DNA from: JBBIRM01 sp037441765
Lineage (GTDB): Bacteria; Desulfobacterota; BSN033; UBA1163
DNA length: 14,339 nt
Direction of reading: 5' to 3'
Assembly (NCBI GenBank): GCA_037441765.1
Contig: JBBIRM010000064.1
Coordinates: 1 to 14,339, forward strand
The position numbers and the translations under genes were made by a program. This document shows positions 6,895 through 13,563 of the stretch, piece by piece (the first letter of the stretch is position 1; each line of letters begins with the position of its first letter). The notes under the pieces were generated by a model that was given only the letters and a program-made list of their open reading frames with translations, was not told the DNA's origin and made no database searches.

Positions 6895-7790
6895 TGAGCC
6901 CCCCTTTTCCTCTTGCCCGAAAACCTATATGCCTTATCCTTCAACTTATCCCATTCTTCATCGACATCCATTTGAATCTTTTGGATCTGTTGCTGAGTCA
7001 GATGTTTGAACCTGCCCTGCCTTAGAAGATATTCCTGAACAGGAAGAGCCCTTGGTTCATAGTTGATGGTGAATCTCCTTCCATCTTCAATTTCGTAAAG
7101 GGGAAAGACTTTCGTCTCTACTGCGAGGATTGAGAGTTCAGGGGAAATGTCTGATGGGGTCCTCCACCCTGTTGGACATGGAACGAGGAGGTGAATAAAT
7201 TTGGTTCCACGGATTCCTTTGGCCTTTATGATTTTTTGCCGAAGGTCCTGAGGGAATCCTATGGTCGCTGTTGCAGAATAAGGGTTGTAATGGGCGGCCA
7301 TGATCTCCATGATATTCTTCTTTCGACTTGGATTTCCACGAGGGGTCGTTCCGGTCCAGGCAAAGGAAGGGGTTGCAGAGCTAACTTGAATCCCAGTATT
7401 CATATAGGCTTCATTATCAAGGCATACATAGAGTATATCGTCATTATTTTTAGCCACTCCTGAGAGGGATTGAAGACCTATATCAAAAGTTCCTCCATCT
7501 CCGGCAAAGGCCACAACCTGAATATCCTCCCTTCCCAAAATCTTAAGGGCATTGGAAATCCCTGCTGCCGTTGGGGCCGCTATCTCGAAAGCAGAGTGAA
7601 AGGTCGGAACTCCATAGGAAGTATTAGGATAGACCCCTCCGATCGCTCCTTCACAAGAGGGGACGATTACTGCGATGGTCTTTGGCCCCATTGCTTGTAG
7701 AACCAATTTCATTCCAATGGCCAACCCACAACCCGCACATGCAGAATGTCCTGATCTCAATAGATTTTGGGTTTTATCTTCTAAAATCAT
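6891..7790 (-). CDS. porB: 2-oxoacid:ferredoxin oxidoreductase, beta subunit (pyruvate type)
   Basis: The thiamine-diphosphate-binding subunit of a 2-oxoacid:ferredoxin oxidoreductase, which makes acyl-CoA, CO2 and reduced ferredoxin from a 2-oxoacid and CoA. It has 299 residues. Cysteines C18, C21 (GHSACAGCG), C46 (VPSCEGA) and C205 (LLVPCPTGW) match the four ligands of the proximal [4Fe-4S] cluster. GDGG (97-100) followed by DNEAYMNTG (125-133) is the TPP/Mg motif. The CPTGW and AVETKVFPLYEIEDG segments resemble pyruvate-type enzymes more than indolepyruvate or 2-oxoglutarate types, but the substrate is not settled by this. It is encoded 59 bases after porA and overlaps dctQ by 4 bases. The ATG at 7790 is weakly preceded (GAAGAA). 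Confidence 0.93.
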   Translation of the reverse strand: MILEDKTQNLLRSGHSACAGCGLAIGMKLVLQAMGPKTIAVIVPSCEGAIGGVYPNTSYGVPTFHSAFEIAAPTAAGISNALKILGREDIQVVAFAGDGGTFDIGLQSLSGVAKNNDDILYVCLDNEAYMNTGIQVSSATPSFAWTGTTPRGNPSRKKNIMEIMAAHYNPYSATATIGFPQDLRQKIIKAKGIRGTKFIHLLVPCPTGWRTPSDISPELSILAVETKVFPLYEIEDGRRFTINYEPRALPVQEYLLRQGRFKHLTQQQIQKIQMDVDEEWDKLKDKAYRFSGKRKRGAQ

Positions 7791-7849
7791 ATTTGTTCTT
7801 CAATTGAATTTATTTGATTACTGGTGATTGGAAATCGGTTCTCGATTAT

Positions 7850-9001
7850 CTATCCCTCCATTACCCAGATGGGTAAATCTTCAGGCTTATTTCGCCTTAG
7901 CGCGTCAGAACTTATTTTCTCAATCACTTCTGGAGTCACATCTGTCCCTCCCACTCCTGCAATATAACTGTAGATGAGGGGATGGTCTGAAGAATGAACC
8001 ATTCCGGCTCTCAGTTCCTGGCAGAATATCCCCCCTCCTCCAAGGGAGATATTTCGGTCAATCACAGCGATTTTCATCTTCCCCTTGAGAGAATCCTTAA
8101 TGGCTTCCACAGGAAATGGTCTAAAAAGACGTATCTTAAGTAAGCCAACTCTCTCCCCTTTCTCTCTTAGACTTTGGATGGCAACCCTTGCTGTGCTTGT
8201 AATTGAACCTGCTGTGACAATGACAACCTCTGCATCTTCAATCATGATGGGTTCGACAATCCCATATCCCCTTCCGAAAATTCTCTTAAATTCCTGATCT
8301 ACTTTAATCGCAATATCTTTTACCGAATCCATGGAAACCTGGGCCATATGTTTATACTTACGGTATAGTTGCGACGGAACAACAGGGACAAAAAAACCTG
8401 GTTTTTCAATATCGAACTTGTGAGGAAGATCGAGGGGAGGGAGAAAGAGGTCAACCTTCTCTTGTTCAGGGATCTCAACAGGCTCCATGAAGTGAGAGAC
8501 AAAGAAGGCCTCCAGGCAGACCATCGCTGGAAGATAAACCTGTTCTGCTATCTTGTAGGACTGAATCACTGTATCAAGAGCTTCTTGTCCATTCTCACAA
8601 TAGAATTGAATCCAGCCTGTATCCCTTTGAGAAAGGCTATCTAATTGGTCCGCCCAGAACCCCCAGGGAGCAGCCAGTAAGCGATTTACATTGGCCATCA
8701 CCACAGGAACCCGACACCCTGCTGCAAAATGGAGCATTTCGTGCATGAGAGCAAGCCCCTGGGAGGAAGTGGCAGTAAACGTCCTGACTCCTGTCAGGGA
8801 GGCTGAGATACAGGAGGCCATTGCCGAATGTTCAGACTCAGTTCGCATCATTATCCCTTTAATCTGACCCGAGGCCTCCCACTCGGAGAGTTTTTCGTAA
8901 ATGCCTGTCTGAGGGGTAATGGGATATGCGGCAATCAAAGGGGTTCTGCACAATTTAACTGCATGGGCAACCGCCTCATTTCCTGTGATGAAATCCTTCA
9001 T
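7850..9001 (-). CDS. porA: 2-oxoacid:ferredoxin oxidoreductase, alpha subunit (pyruvate type)
   Basis: The catalytic alpha subunit that pairs with PorB around TPP and binds CoA. It has 383 residues from the start at 9001. AYPITPQTGIYEKL (25-38) is the signature of the pyrimidine-binding domain, followed by RTESEHSAM (53-61) and TSSQGLALMHE (78-88). RLLAAPWGFWADQLDSLSQR and DTGWIQFYCENGQEALD (108-143) closely match pyruvate:ferredoxin oxidoreductases. The middle and C-terminal parts (AEVVIVTAGSITSTARVAI; KIAVIDRNISLGGGG) are the usual CoA-binding and C-terminal domains. The start at 9001 is chosen because it forms an ATGA overlap with the upstream flavoprotein gene and gives the family's N-terminus; an upstream in-frame ATG at 9058 would run 19 codons into that gene. 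Confidence 0.94.
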   Translation of the reverse strand: MKDFITGNEAVAHAVKLCRTPLIAAYPITPQTGIYEKLSEWEASGQIKGIMMRTESEHSAMASCISASLTGVRTFTATSSQGLALMHEMLHFAAGCRVPVVMANVNRLLAAPWGFWADQLDSLSQRDTGWIQFYCENGQEALDTVIQSYKIAEQVYLPAMVCLEAFFVSHFMEPVEIPEQEKVDLFLPPLDLPHKFDIEKPGFFVPVVPSQLYRKYKHMAQVSMDSVKDIAIKVDQEFKRIFGRGYGIVEPIMIEDAEVVIVTAGSITSTARVAIQSLREKGERVGLLKIRLFRPFPVEAIKDSLKGKMKIAVIDRNISLGGGGIFCQELRAGMVHSSDHPLIYSYIAGVGGTDVTPEVIEKISSDALRRNKPEDLPIWVMEG

Positions 9002-10722
9002 AAATCCATCCTCATCTCTATTACATTTCTCGGACAAGCCTTTACGCAGGTTCCACACCCTTTACAGTGTTGAAAATCAACATTCCTTACTCGACGGTCA
9101 GGGTCAAGTGTAACCGCTCCCTCAGGACAGAAGAAATAGCAGTTATAACAATAATTACATGTCCCGCAGGAAAAACATCGTGAGGCTGAAAATCTGGCCT
9201 GATTCGGTTTTAACCCGGGGTTAACCTCTAAAAAACTTCTTATCCTCTTTTCAAGCGGACGCCTACGAATCTGAACTCTTCTGCTTTGGCTAAAATAAAG
9301 TGTATTTATCAGAGGATAAGAGACAACTTCTTTAGGCTCTGGCCACTGCCCCTTTTCTTTCCAAAATAGATAGGATTCCAATGAAATCGAACCCTTACTG
9401 CCAACCCCAATCCTTGATGTCAGATCCTCATTTGACTCTCCTTGAAAAAAGAGATCCATAGAAATGGCAGCCCTTTTCCCAGAAGCGATTGCATTGACAA
9501 TGGTATGTGGTTGATCGATGGCATCCCCTCCTGCATAGACCTTAGGGGAGGGATGAAAGTCGATAAATCCTTTACGGATGTAATTTTTGGGGACCCAAGA
9601 AAGATCGGCCTTCTCCCCAATTGCAACAATGAGTTGATCTGCCTTCAGGATAAAAAAATCTCCTTTTAAAGGGACTGCCCTCCGCCTTCCTTTTTGATCC
9701 AGCCCCTTAAGCTTCATCTTCTGAAATTTAATGGCCAATCTCTTTCTATGAGCCAGGCTGATCTCAACAGGTTGGGCCAAAAATTCAAATTGAACCCCTT
9801 CTTCTTCAGCCTCGAAAATCTCATCAGGTAGTGCTGGCATTTCATCCCGAGTTCTCCTGTAAACAACAACGATTTTGGAACCCAGGCGTAAAACAGATCG
9901 GGCCACATCAATGGCTGTATTCCCTCCTCCAATCACAATGGTCTCTTTTCCCACGGAAATCCTCTTGTCTGAATTAATCCTCCTTAAGAATTCTCCACCC
10001 ATTAAAACTCCAGGGAGATCATCTCCTCGAATGGCAAGAGAGATATTTATACCAGCCCCTGGAGAAAGAAAGGTAGCATCATATCCCTCTAATTCCTCAA
10101 ATGGGATATCTCTTCCAACCATTACCCCAGTTTTAATTTCGATTGGAAGAGTAAGTATTCTTTGAATCTCCCTCTTCAATATGGATTTGGGGAGGCGATA
10201 TTCTGGAATCCCCCACCGCATCACACCCCCTGGCTCTCTGGTTGCCTCAAAAATCGTCACCCGATGTCCAAGGAGGGAGAGAAAATAGGCACACGAAAGA
10301 CCAGCAGGACCTGCACCCACAATGGCAACTCTCTTTGAAGAAGGATCAACCCTGGTTTTAATAGATAGTCCATTTGGGACCAAATCAGAGGCATATCTCT
10401 CCAGTGCCTGTATCGAAACAGACTCATCATACTGTGCACGATTGCAATCCGCCTCACACGGATGGAAACAAACCCTACCACAGACCCCTGGCAATGGGTT
10501 CTCTCTTAGAATGGTTAAAAGGGCCTCCTCCATCATTCCCTCATTCACAAAGAAGAGAAATTGAGGAATATCAATTCCAGCGGGGCATGCCTCCTGACAG
10601 GGGGCAACTTTGAACCTCGTAAAAGGCTTCTGAAAACTCCATCTCCCGGTTTCAAAAACCTCTGTGCTCCCATAGGAAATGGGGATAGCAGTTTCATAGT
10701 AATTCTCCAAATGGGCTCTCAT
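8998..10722 (-). CDS. GltD-like FAD/NAD(P) oxidoreductase fused to a PorD-type 2[4Fe-4S] ferredoxin tail
   Basis: A 574-residue iron-sulfur flavoprotein inserted among the por genes. The N-terminal cluster domain has PCQEACPAG (C42, C46) and C81, C85, C89, C93, as in the glutamate synthase small subunit. The FAD site GAGPAG is at 136-141, the NAD(P) site GGGNTA at 265-270 with YRR (288-290) behind it, and the closing FAD motif AGGDA at 397-401. The tail (about 510-574) is ferredoxin-like: C516, C519, C522, C525, C528, C532-P and C553, C556, C559, C563-P. The por cluster has no separate delta subunit, so this tail most likely serves as one, letting electrons pass between the TPP enzyme, ferredoxin and NAD(P)(H). 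It starts 7 bases after porC (AGAAAGG upstream) and overlaps porA by 4 bases. The preference for NADPH or NADH is not certain. Confidence 0.9.
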   Translation of the reverse strand: MRAHLENYYETAIPISYGSTEVFETGRWSFQKPFTRFKVAPCQEACPAGIDIPQFLFFVNEGMMEEALLTILRENPLPGVCGRVCFHPCEADCNRAQYDESVSIQALERYASDLVPNGLSIKTRVDPSSKRVAIVGAGPAGLSCAYFLSLLGHRVTIFEATREPGGVMRWGIPEYRLPKSILKREIQRILTLPIEIKTGVMVGRDIPFEELEGYDATFLSPGAGINISLAIRGDDLPGVLMGGEFLRRINSDKRISVGKETIVIGGGNTAIDVARSVLRLGSKIVVVYRRTRDEMPALPDEIFEAEEEGVQFEFLAQPVEISLAHRKRLAIKFQKMKLKGLDQKGRRRAVPLKGDFFILKADQLIVAIGEKADLSWVPKNYIRKGFIDFHPSPKVYAGGDAIDQPHTIVNAIASGKRAAISMDLFFQGESNEDLTSRIGVGSKGSISLESYLFWKEKGQWPEPKEVVSYPLINTLYFSQSRRVQIRRRPLEKRIRSFLEVNPGLKPNQARFSASRCFSCGTCNYCYNCYFFCPEGAVTLDPDRRVRNVDFQHCKGCGTCVKACPRNVIEMRMDL

Positions 10723-10729
10723 TGCCTTT

Positions 10730-11281
10730 CTAACCTTTCTCCTCGTATATCATGACCTTTTCATAGGCCTCTTTTACTGCTTGAATATTCCCTTCTACCT
10801 TAGAAGGAACCATCTTTTTAATAACCTCTATCAACGTCTCAATTTTGACCAAAGGAAAGAGACGGGCATATGCCCCTAACATAGCCGTGTTACACATATC
10901 TCCCAGCCCAATCCCCTGCGCAATGGAAGTGGCATCTATTAAACCAATCTTAAACACCCTCATCTCAGAAAAGGATTCAATCTTTCTGTCTGTATTGATC
11001 AGAACCATCCCACCTGATTTGAGTTCTTTGCAAATTTCTAACTCGTTGGTTAAGGAGAGATCGAAGAGGATGATGTGATCAGGATTGCGGATCTGACATT
11101 TTAGGAGGATGGGTTGATCATCCACTCGGAGAAAACTGGTCACAGGGGCGCCACGGCGCTCCCCTCCAAAGATGGAGAAGCATTGTGCATACCTTCCTTC
11201 CATAAAAAAGGCCCTTCCCAAGATTTCTGAGGCAACGACTGCCCCCTGTCCACCACGACCCCTAAATTTGATTTCGATCAT
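10730..11281 (-). CDS. porC: 2-oxoacid:ferredoxin oxidoreductase, gamma subunit
   Basis: The gamma subunit of the four-part oxidoreductase, at 183 residues. The family's opening MIEIKFRGRGGQGAV (1-15) is intact, followed by FSIFGGERRGAPVTSFLRV (about 36-54) and NPDHIILFDLSLT. GDMCNTAMLGAYARL (about 127-141) is the usual C-terminal part. The gamma domain helps bind CoA and packs against the alpha subunit. ATG at 11281 is chosen because it gives exactly the family N-terminus and follows AGGGGG; that ribosome binding site has tight spacing and lies in a possible hairpin. A TTG at 11302 could add seven residues (MNLLQGD) but is poorly supported. It is first of the enzyme genes, 62 bases after the regulator gene. 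Confidence 0.92.
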   Translation of the reverse strand: MIEIKFRGRGGQGAVVASEILGRAFFMEGRYAQCFSIFGGERRGAPVTSFLRVDDQPILLKCQIRNPDHIILFDLSLTNELEICKELKSGGMVLINTDRKIESFSEMRVFKIGLIDATSIAQGIGLGDMCNTAMLGAYARLFPLVKIETLIEVIKKMVPSKVEGNIQAVKEAYEKVMIYEEKG

Positions 11282-11284
11282 ATC

Positions 11285-11314
11285 CCCCTGTAGAAGATTC
11301 AAAGAATGCAGGGG
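11285..11314 (-). promoter_or_regulatory. Hairpin that could mask the porC ribosome binding site
   Basis: On the minus strand CCCCTG (11314-11309) can pair with CAGGGG (11290-11285), and inside them GAAT/ATTC arms (11307-11304 with 11300-11297) can pair around a three-base loop. The CAGGGG arm is most of the only visible ribosome binding site for porC. Folding would hide it. Whether this controls translation or simply depends on readthrough from the regulator gene is unknown. Confidence 0.3.
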
Positions 11315-11343
11315 AATAAAAGGTATAGATTAAACGCCATCCA

Positions 11344-12030
11344 TCAATGTTTTTTTCCCAGATCCCCGTTTTCTTTGAAGGCATATTTCAATATATCTCT
11401 CTTAGATTGCTCCAGATGTTCTTTAATAGCCTGGTTTACCTCCTCTGGATTGCCTTTCTTAACCGCCCTCAGGATTCCCTTATGGCCCCGAATGGCCCTT
11501 ATGACATTATCGGTTAAATAGATGCTCTGGACCCGGTATCTCAACATATGTCTCCTTAAGGTCTGGCCAAATTCCAATAGACGTTTACTTCCACTTAGCC
11601 TTGAAATGATATCATGAAATTGGGCATCCAAATCCACGAATGACTTGATATACCCGTTACGAACCCTTTCCTCTGCAAGAGAGATATTCCTTTTTAATTC
11701 GGAAACCAAACGTTTATGGGACTTCTCCATAGCCCATCGGGCGGCTAACCCTTCCACCACAGCCCTTATCTCACAAATCTCTTCCACCTCTTCTTCACTG
11801 ATGGGTTTGACTACATACCCTACTTTTGGGATGGACTCCACGAGCCCTTCCAATTCAAGGCTGTGTAAAGCCTCCCGAACAGGAGTCCTTGATGCCCCAA
11901 TCTCTTTGGCAATCCTCGCTTCAATGAGATGCTGATGAGGCGGAATCTTACCGCTAAGAAGTTGCTCTCGAAGATAGTCATAAACCTTCCTTCTTATAGT
12001 TTTACTTTTTTTTAGGAACAAACGTATCAT
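11344..12030 (-). CDS. GntR-family transcription regulator, FadR/FCD subgroup
   Basis: A 228-residue DNA-binding regulator. The N-terminal winged helix covers residues 9-75 and shows the GntR pattern: RRKVYDYLREQLLSGKIPP, LIEARIAKEIGASRTPVREAL, then LEGLVESIPKVGYVV. The C-terminal FCD domain (about 80-215) is all-helical. Its candidate metal/ligand site is D135 and H139 (DAQFHD), H183 (RGHKG) and H205 (KEHLEQ). FCD regulators commonly sense carboxylic acids such as lactate, pyruvate or sugar acids, which fits the neighbouring por, TRAP and racemase genes. It heads the operon and lies divergently from larA. ATG at 12030 is chosen; a TTG directly before it would add one residue. A perfect palindrome three bases upstream suggests that it represses itself. 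Confidence 0.92.
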   Translation of the reverse strand: MIRLFLKKSKTIRRKVYDYLREQLLSGKIPPHQHLIEARIAKEIGASRTPVREALHSLELEGLVESIPKVGYVVKPISEEEVEEICEIRAVVEGLAARWAMEKSHKRLVSELKRNISLAEERVRNGYIKSFVDLDAQFHDIISRLSGSKRLLEFGQTLRRHMLRYRVQSIYLTDNVIRAIRGHKGILRAVKKGNPEEVNQAIKEHLEQSKRDILKYAFKENGDLGKKH

Positions 12031-12033
12031 CAA

Positions 12034-12046
12034 GGGTACTGTACCC
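12034..12046. promoter_or_regulatory. Palindromic operator candidate GGGTACTGTACCC
   Basis: A perfect 13-base palindrome (six-base arms around a central T) ends three bases before the regulator's start codon. It covers the probable -10 region of that gene. GntR regulators bind such short dyads as dimers, so it is a natural site for autoregulation. It does not fit the TNGTNNNACNA pattern described for many FCD regulators, and only one copy was noticed in this divergent region. Confidence 0.45.
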
Positions 12047-12067
12047 CAGTTTGTTAAATTTTGTCAA
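12038..12067 (-). promoter_or_regulatory. Candidate promoter of the GntR-por-TRAP operon
   Basis: On the minus strand TTGACA (12067-12062), a perfect -35, is followed after 18 bases by TACAGT (12043-12038), a 4-of-6 match to the -10 box. The -10 lies inside the 13-base palindrome. Transcription would begin almost at the ATG of the regulator gene, so the first cistron may be leaderless or nearly so. Confidence 0.4.
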
Positions 12068-12166
12068 GTGTAAAACTCAAGACTTCTTAAAAAGTATTTA
12101 AAAAAAGATTTCGCACCCTACCTCCCCAGTTTTTCAATGACTTTTTCAGAAATCTCTTTCATCAAT

Positions 12167-12195
12167 TTGACAAATTCCAATAATCAAGATATTGT
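12167..12195 (+). promoter_or_regulatory. Candidate promoter of larA
   Basis: TTGACA (12167-12172) and TATTGT (12190-12195) are separated by 17 bases. The first is perfect and the second matches 4 of 6. Start of transcription would fall near 12202, giving a leader of about 36 bases with GGAGA eight bases before the ATG. TCTT-AA-AAGA (12195-12204), a short dyad, sits at the start point. Confidence 0.45.
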
Positions 12196-12237
12196 CTTAA
12201 AAGATATAAATTCGTTGTTTAATGTGGAGAAATCAAG

Positions 12238-13548
12238 ATGCCAAATTATTATCTGAATTACGGAAAAGGAAAAATAAATTTTTCACTTCCAAGGGGGTGG
12301 AATTTAATTTCAGCCGAAGACCGAGATTCTATCTCAGGGGTCCCCGACCCTATTCAGGAAATCCAACATGCATTGGATCATCCCATTGGTTCACCTCAGA
12401 TTGAAGAACTGGCTCGTCCTGGAATGGAGGTCGTCATTCTCTTTGATGATCTCCAGCGTCCCACCCCTGTACATCTTGTCCTGCCGGAGATCTTGAATCG
12501 CCTAAATCGCGCTGGCATTCCAGATCATCGAATCACTGCACTCTGTTCAGTAGGAACGCATCCCCTCCCTACTCTTCAACAGATGGAGATCAAGATAGGA
12601 AAGGAGGCCTCCTCCCGGTTGAGAGGGAAAATCCTTTCTCACGATCCATATTCCCAAGAGAATGTGATTATTGGTAAAACCCATCGGGGAACATTGGTAG
12701 AGGTAAATCACCATGTGGCATTCGCAGATCTGATCATTGGAATCGGGGAATGTATGCCCCATCCTGTCTCTGGATATGGAGGAGGGTTTAAAATCATTAT
12801 GCCCGGGGTCTGCTCATATCGCTCAGTAGCCGATCATCACTTTACCTGGATGCGCCATCGAAATAGCAAAGTAAACCTGCTTGAGGGAAATCCCTTCTTT
12901 GAAGACCTCGTAGAGGCAGGACGCTTATCAAGACTGGCATTTAAAGTTGACCTTATCCTTAACGAAAAGAAAGAGGTAATCCGGGCCTTTGCAGGTGATC
13001 CCATGGAGGAACATCGGGAGGCATCAAAATATGCCTCCTCCCTCTATCTGGTCCCTTTAAATAAACTCGCCGATGTTACCATCACCTCTGCCTTCCCTCT
13101 GGAGATAGGGGTTCAGGCTACAAAGGCACTTGCAATGGCAAGGTTCTGCACCCGTTTGGGAGGGACCATCATCTGGGTAGCCCCCCAGAAAGAGGCGGGA
13201 CCTATCCTTCCCTTAATTCAAGAGATGGGAAGTGAGGAGAGTGCAGGGAATTTCCATCGTCGTCTGATTGAAGGAAACATCCCCGATCATCTCAGGTCTT
13301 TTGGAATCTCTTATATTATGCAGGTAGTCTATTTTAAGGAATTGGCTGAAAAATTTGATGTCTATCATGCGACAGAAGGGCTTTCAGCAGAACAGGTAAA
13401 AATGATGAAGTTCACTTACTCATCCTCTCTCGAGGAGGCCATCAATCAGATTTATAAAAAGATGCCTGTAGCAGATGTAGCCATCTTTCCTTCTGGAGGC
13501 AACATCATTCCTGAAGTGAACCCTGTTAGAAAGTCTTCTCCTTTCTAA
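12238..13548 (+). CDS. larA: Nickel-dependent lactate racemase family protein (LarA homologue)
   Basis: A 436-residue member of the LarA/DUF2088 family, whose members racemise or epimerise 2-hydroxyacids with a nickel-pincer nucleotide bound to a lysine. Against Lactobacillus plantarum LarA, the expected residues appear at nearly the same numbers: D71 and R74 (DDLQRPTP), H108 (GTHPLP), H175 (MPHPVSGY), K185 (GGGFKIIMPG) as pincer lysine, H200 or H201 as nickel ligand, and K296 in VQATK. The usual tyrosine at the head of that last motif is replaced by V292. This suggests a LarA homologue whose substrate may not be lactate. GGAGA lies upstream of the ATG. No larB, larC or larE is present for cofactor synthesis. 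The last residues, NPVRKSSPF, are encoded by a palindromic element rather than by family sequence. Confidence 0.88.
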   Translation: MPNYYLNYGKGKINFSLPRGWNLISAEDRDSISGVPDPIQEIQHALDHPIGSPQIEELARPGMEVVILFDDLQRPTPVHLVLPEILNRLNRAGIPDHRITALCSVGTHPLPTLQQMEIKIGKEASSRLRGKILSHDPYSQENVIIGKTHRGTLVEVNHHVAFADLIIGIGECMPHPVSGYGGGFKIIMPGVCSYRSVADHHFTWMRHRNSKVNLLEGNPFFEDLVEAGRLSRLAFKVDLILNEKKEVIRAFAGDPMEEHREASKYASSLYLVPLNKLADVTITSAFPLEIGVQATKALAMARFCTRLGGTIIWVAPQKEAGPILPLIQEMGSEESAGNFHRRLIEGNIPDHLRSFGISYIMQVVYFKELAEKFDVYHATEGLSAEQVKMMKFTYSSSLEEAINQIYKKMPVADVAIFPSGGNIIPEVNPVRKSSPF

Positions 13549-13554
13549 TGGGTT
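13519..13554. repeat. Palindromic element containing the end of larA
   Basis: Arms 13519-13533 (AACCCTGTTAGAAAG) and 13541-13554 (CTTTCTAATGGGTT) pair over 14 positions with one bulged base (13524) and a seven-base loop. The larA stop codon (13546-13548) lies in the right arm. No U-run follows on either strand, so it is not a classic terminator, although it lies between convergent larA and thyX. It looks like a mobile or dispersed intergenic palindrome that has run into the gene's end. Confidence 0.6.
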
Positions 13555-13563
13555 AAAGAAGAG

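Noticed and set aside
8369..8644. Open frames on the plus strand opposite porA, and similar ones opposite the flavoprotein and dctM genes.
   Set aside because: They are antisense shadows of strongly conserved genes, with no ribosome binding sites or recognisable products.
9002..9058. A longer porA start at 9058.
   Set aside because: It would run 57 bases into the flavoprotein gene and add 19 residues not typical of PorA; the ATGA-coupled start at 9001 fits better.
11282..11302. TTG start for porC at 11302.
   Set aside because: The family begins at MIEI with GRGGQG close behind; the extra MNLLQGD has no support and the TTG lacks a ribosome binding site.
17..12162. The 14-mer GAAATCTCTTTCAT occurs at 17-30 and 12149-12162, each time as the complement of an MKEIS start.
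   Set aside because: One shared 14-mer in a window of this size is close to what chance allows, and the flanks differ completely.
13519..13554. A bidirectional rho-independent terminator between larA and thyX.
   Set aside because: The stem is strong, but no U-run follows on either strand; it was called a palindromic repeat.
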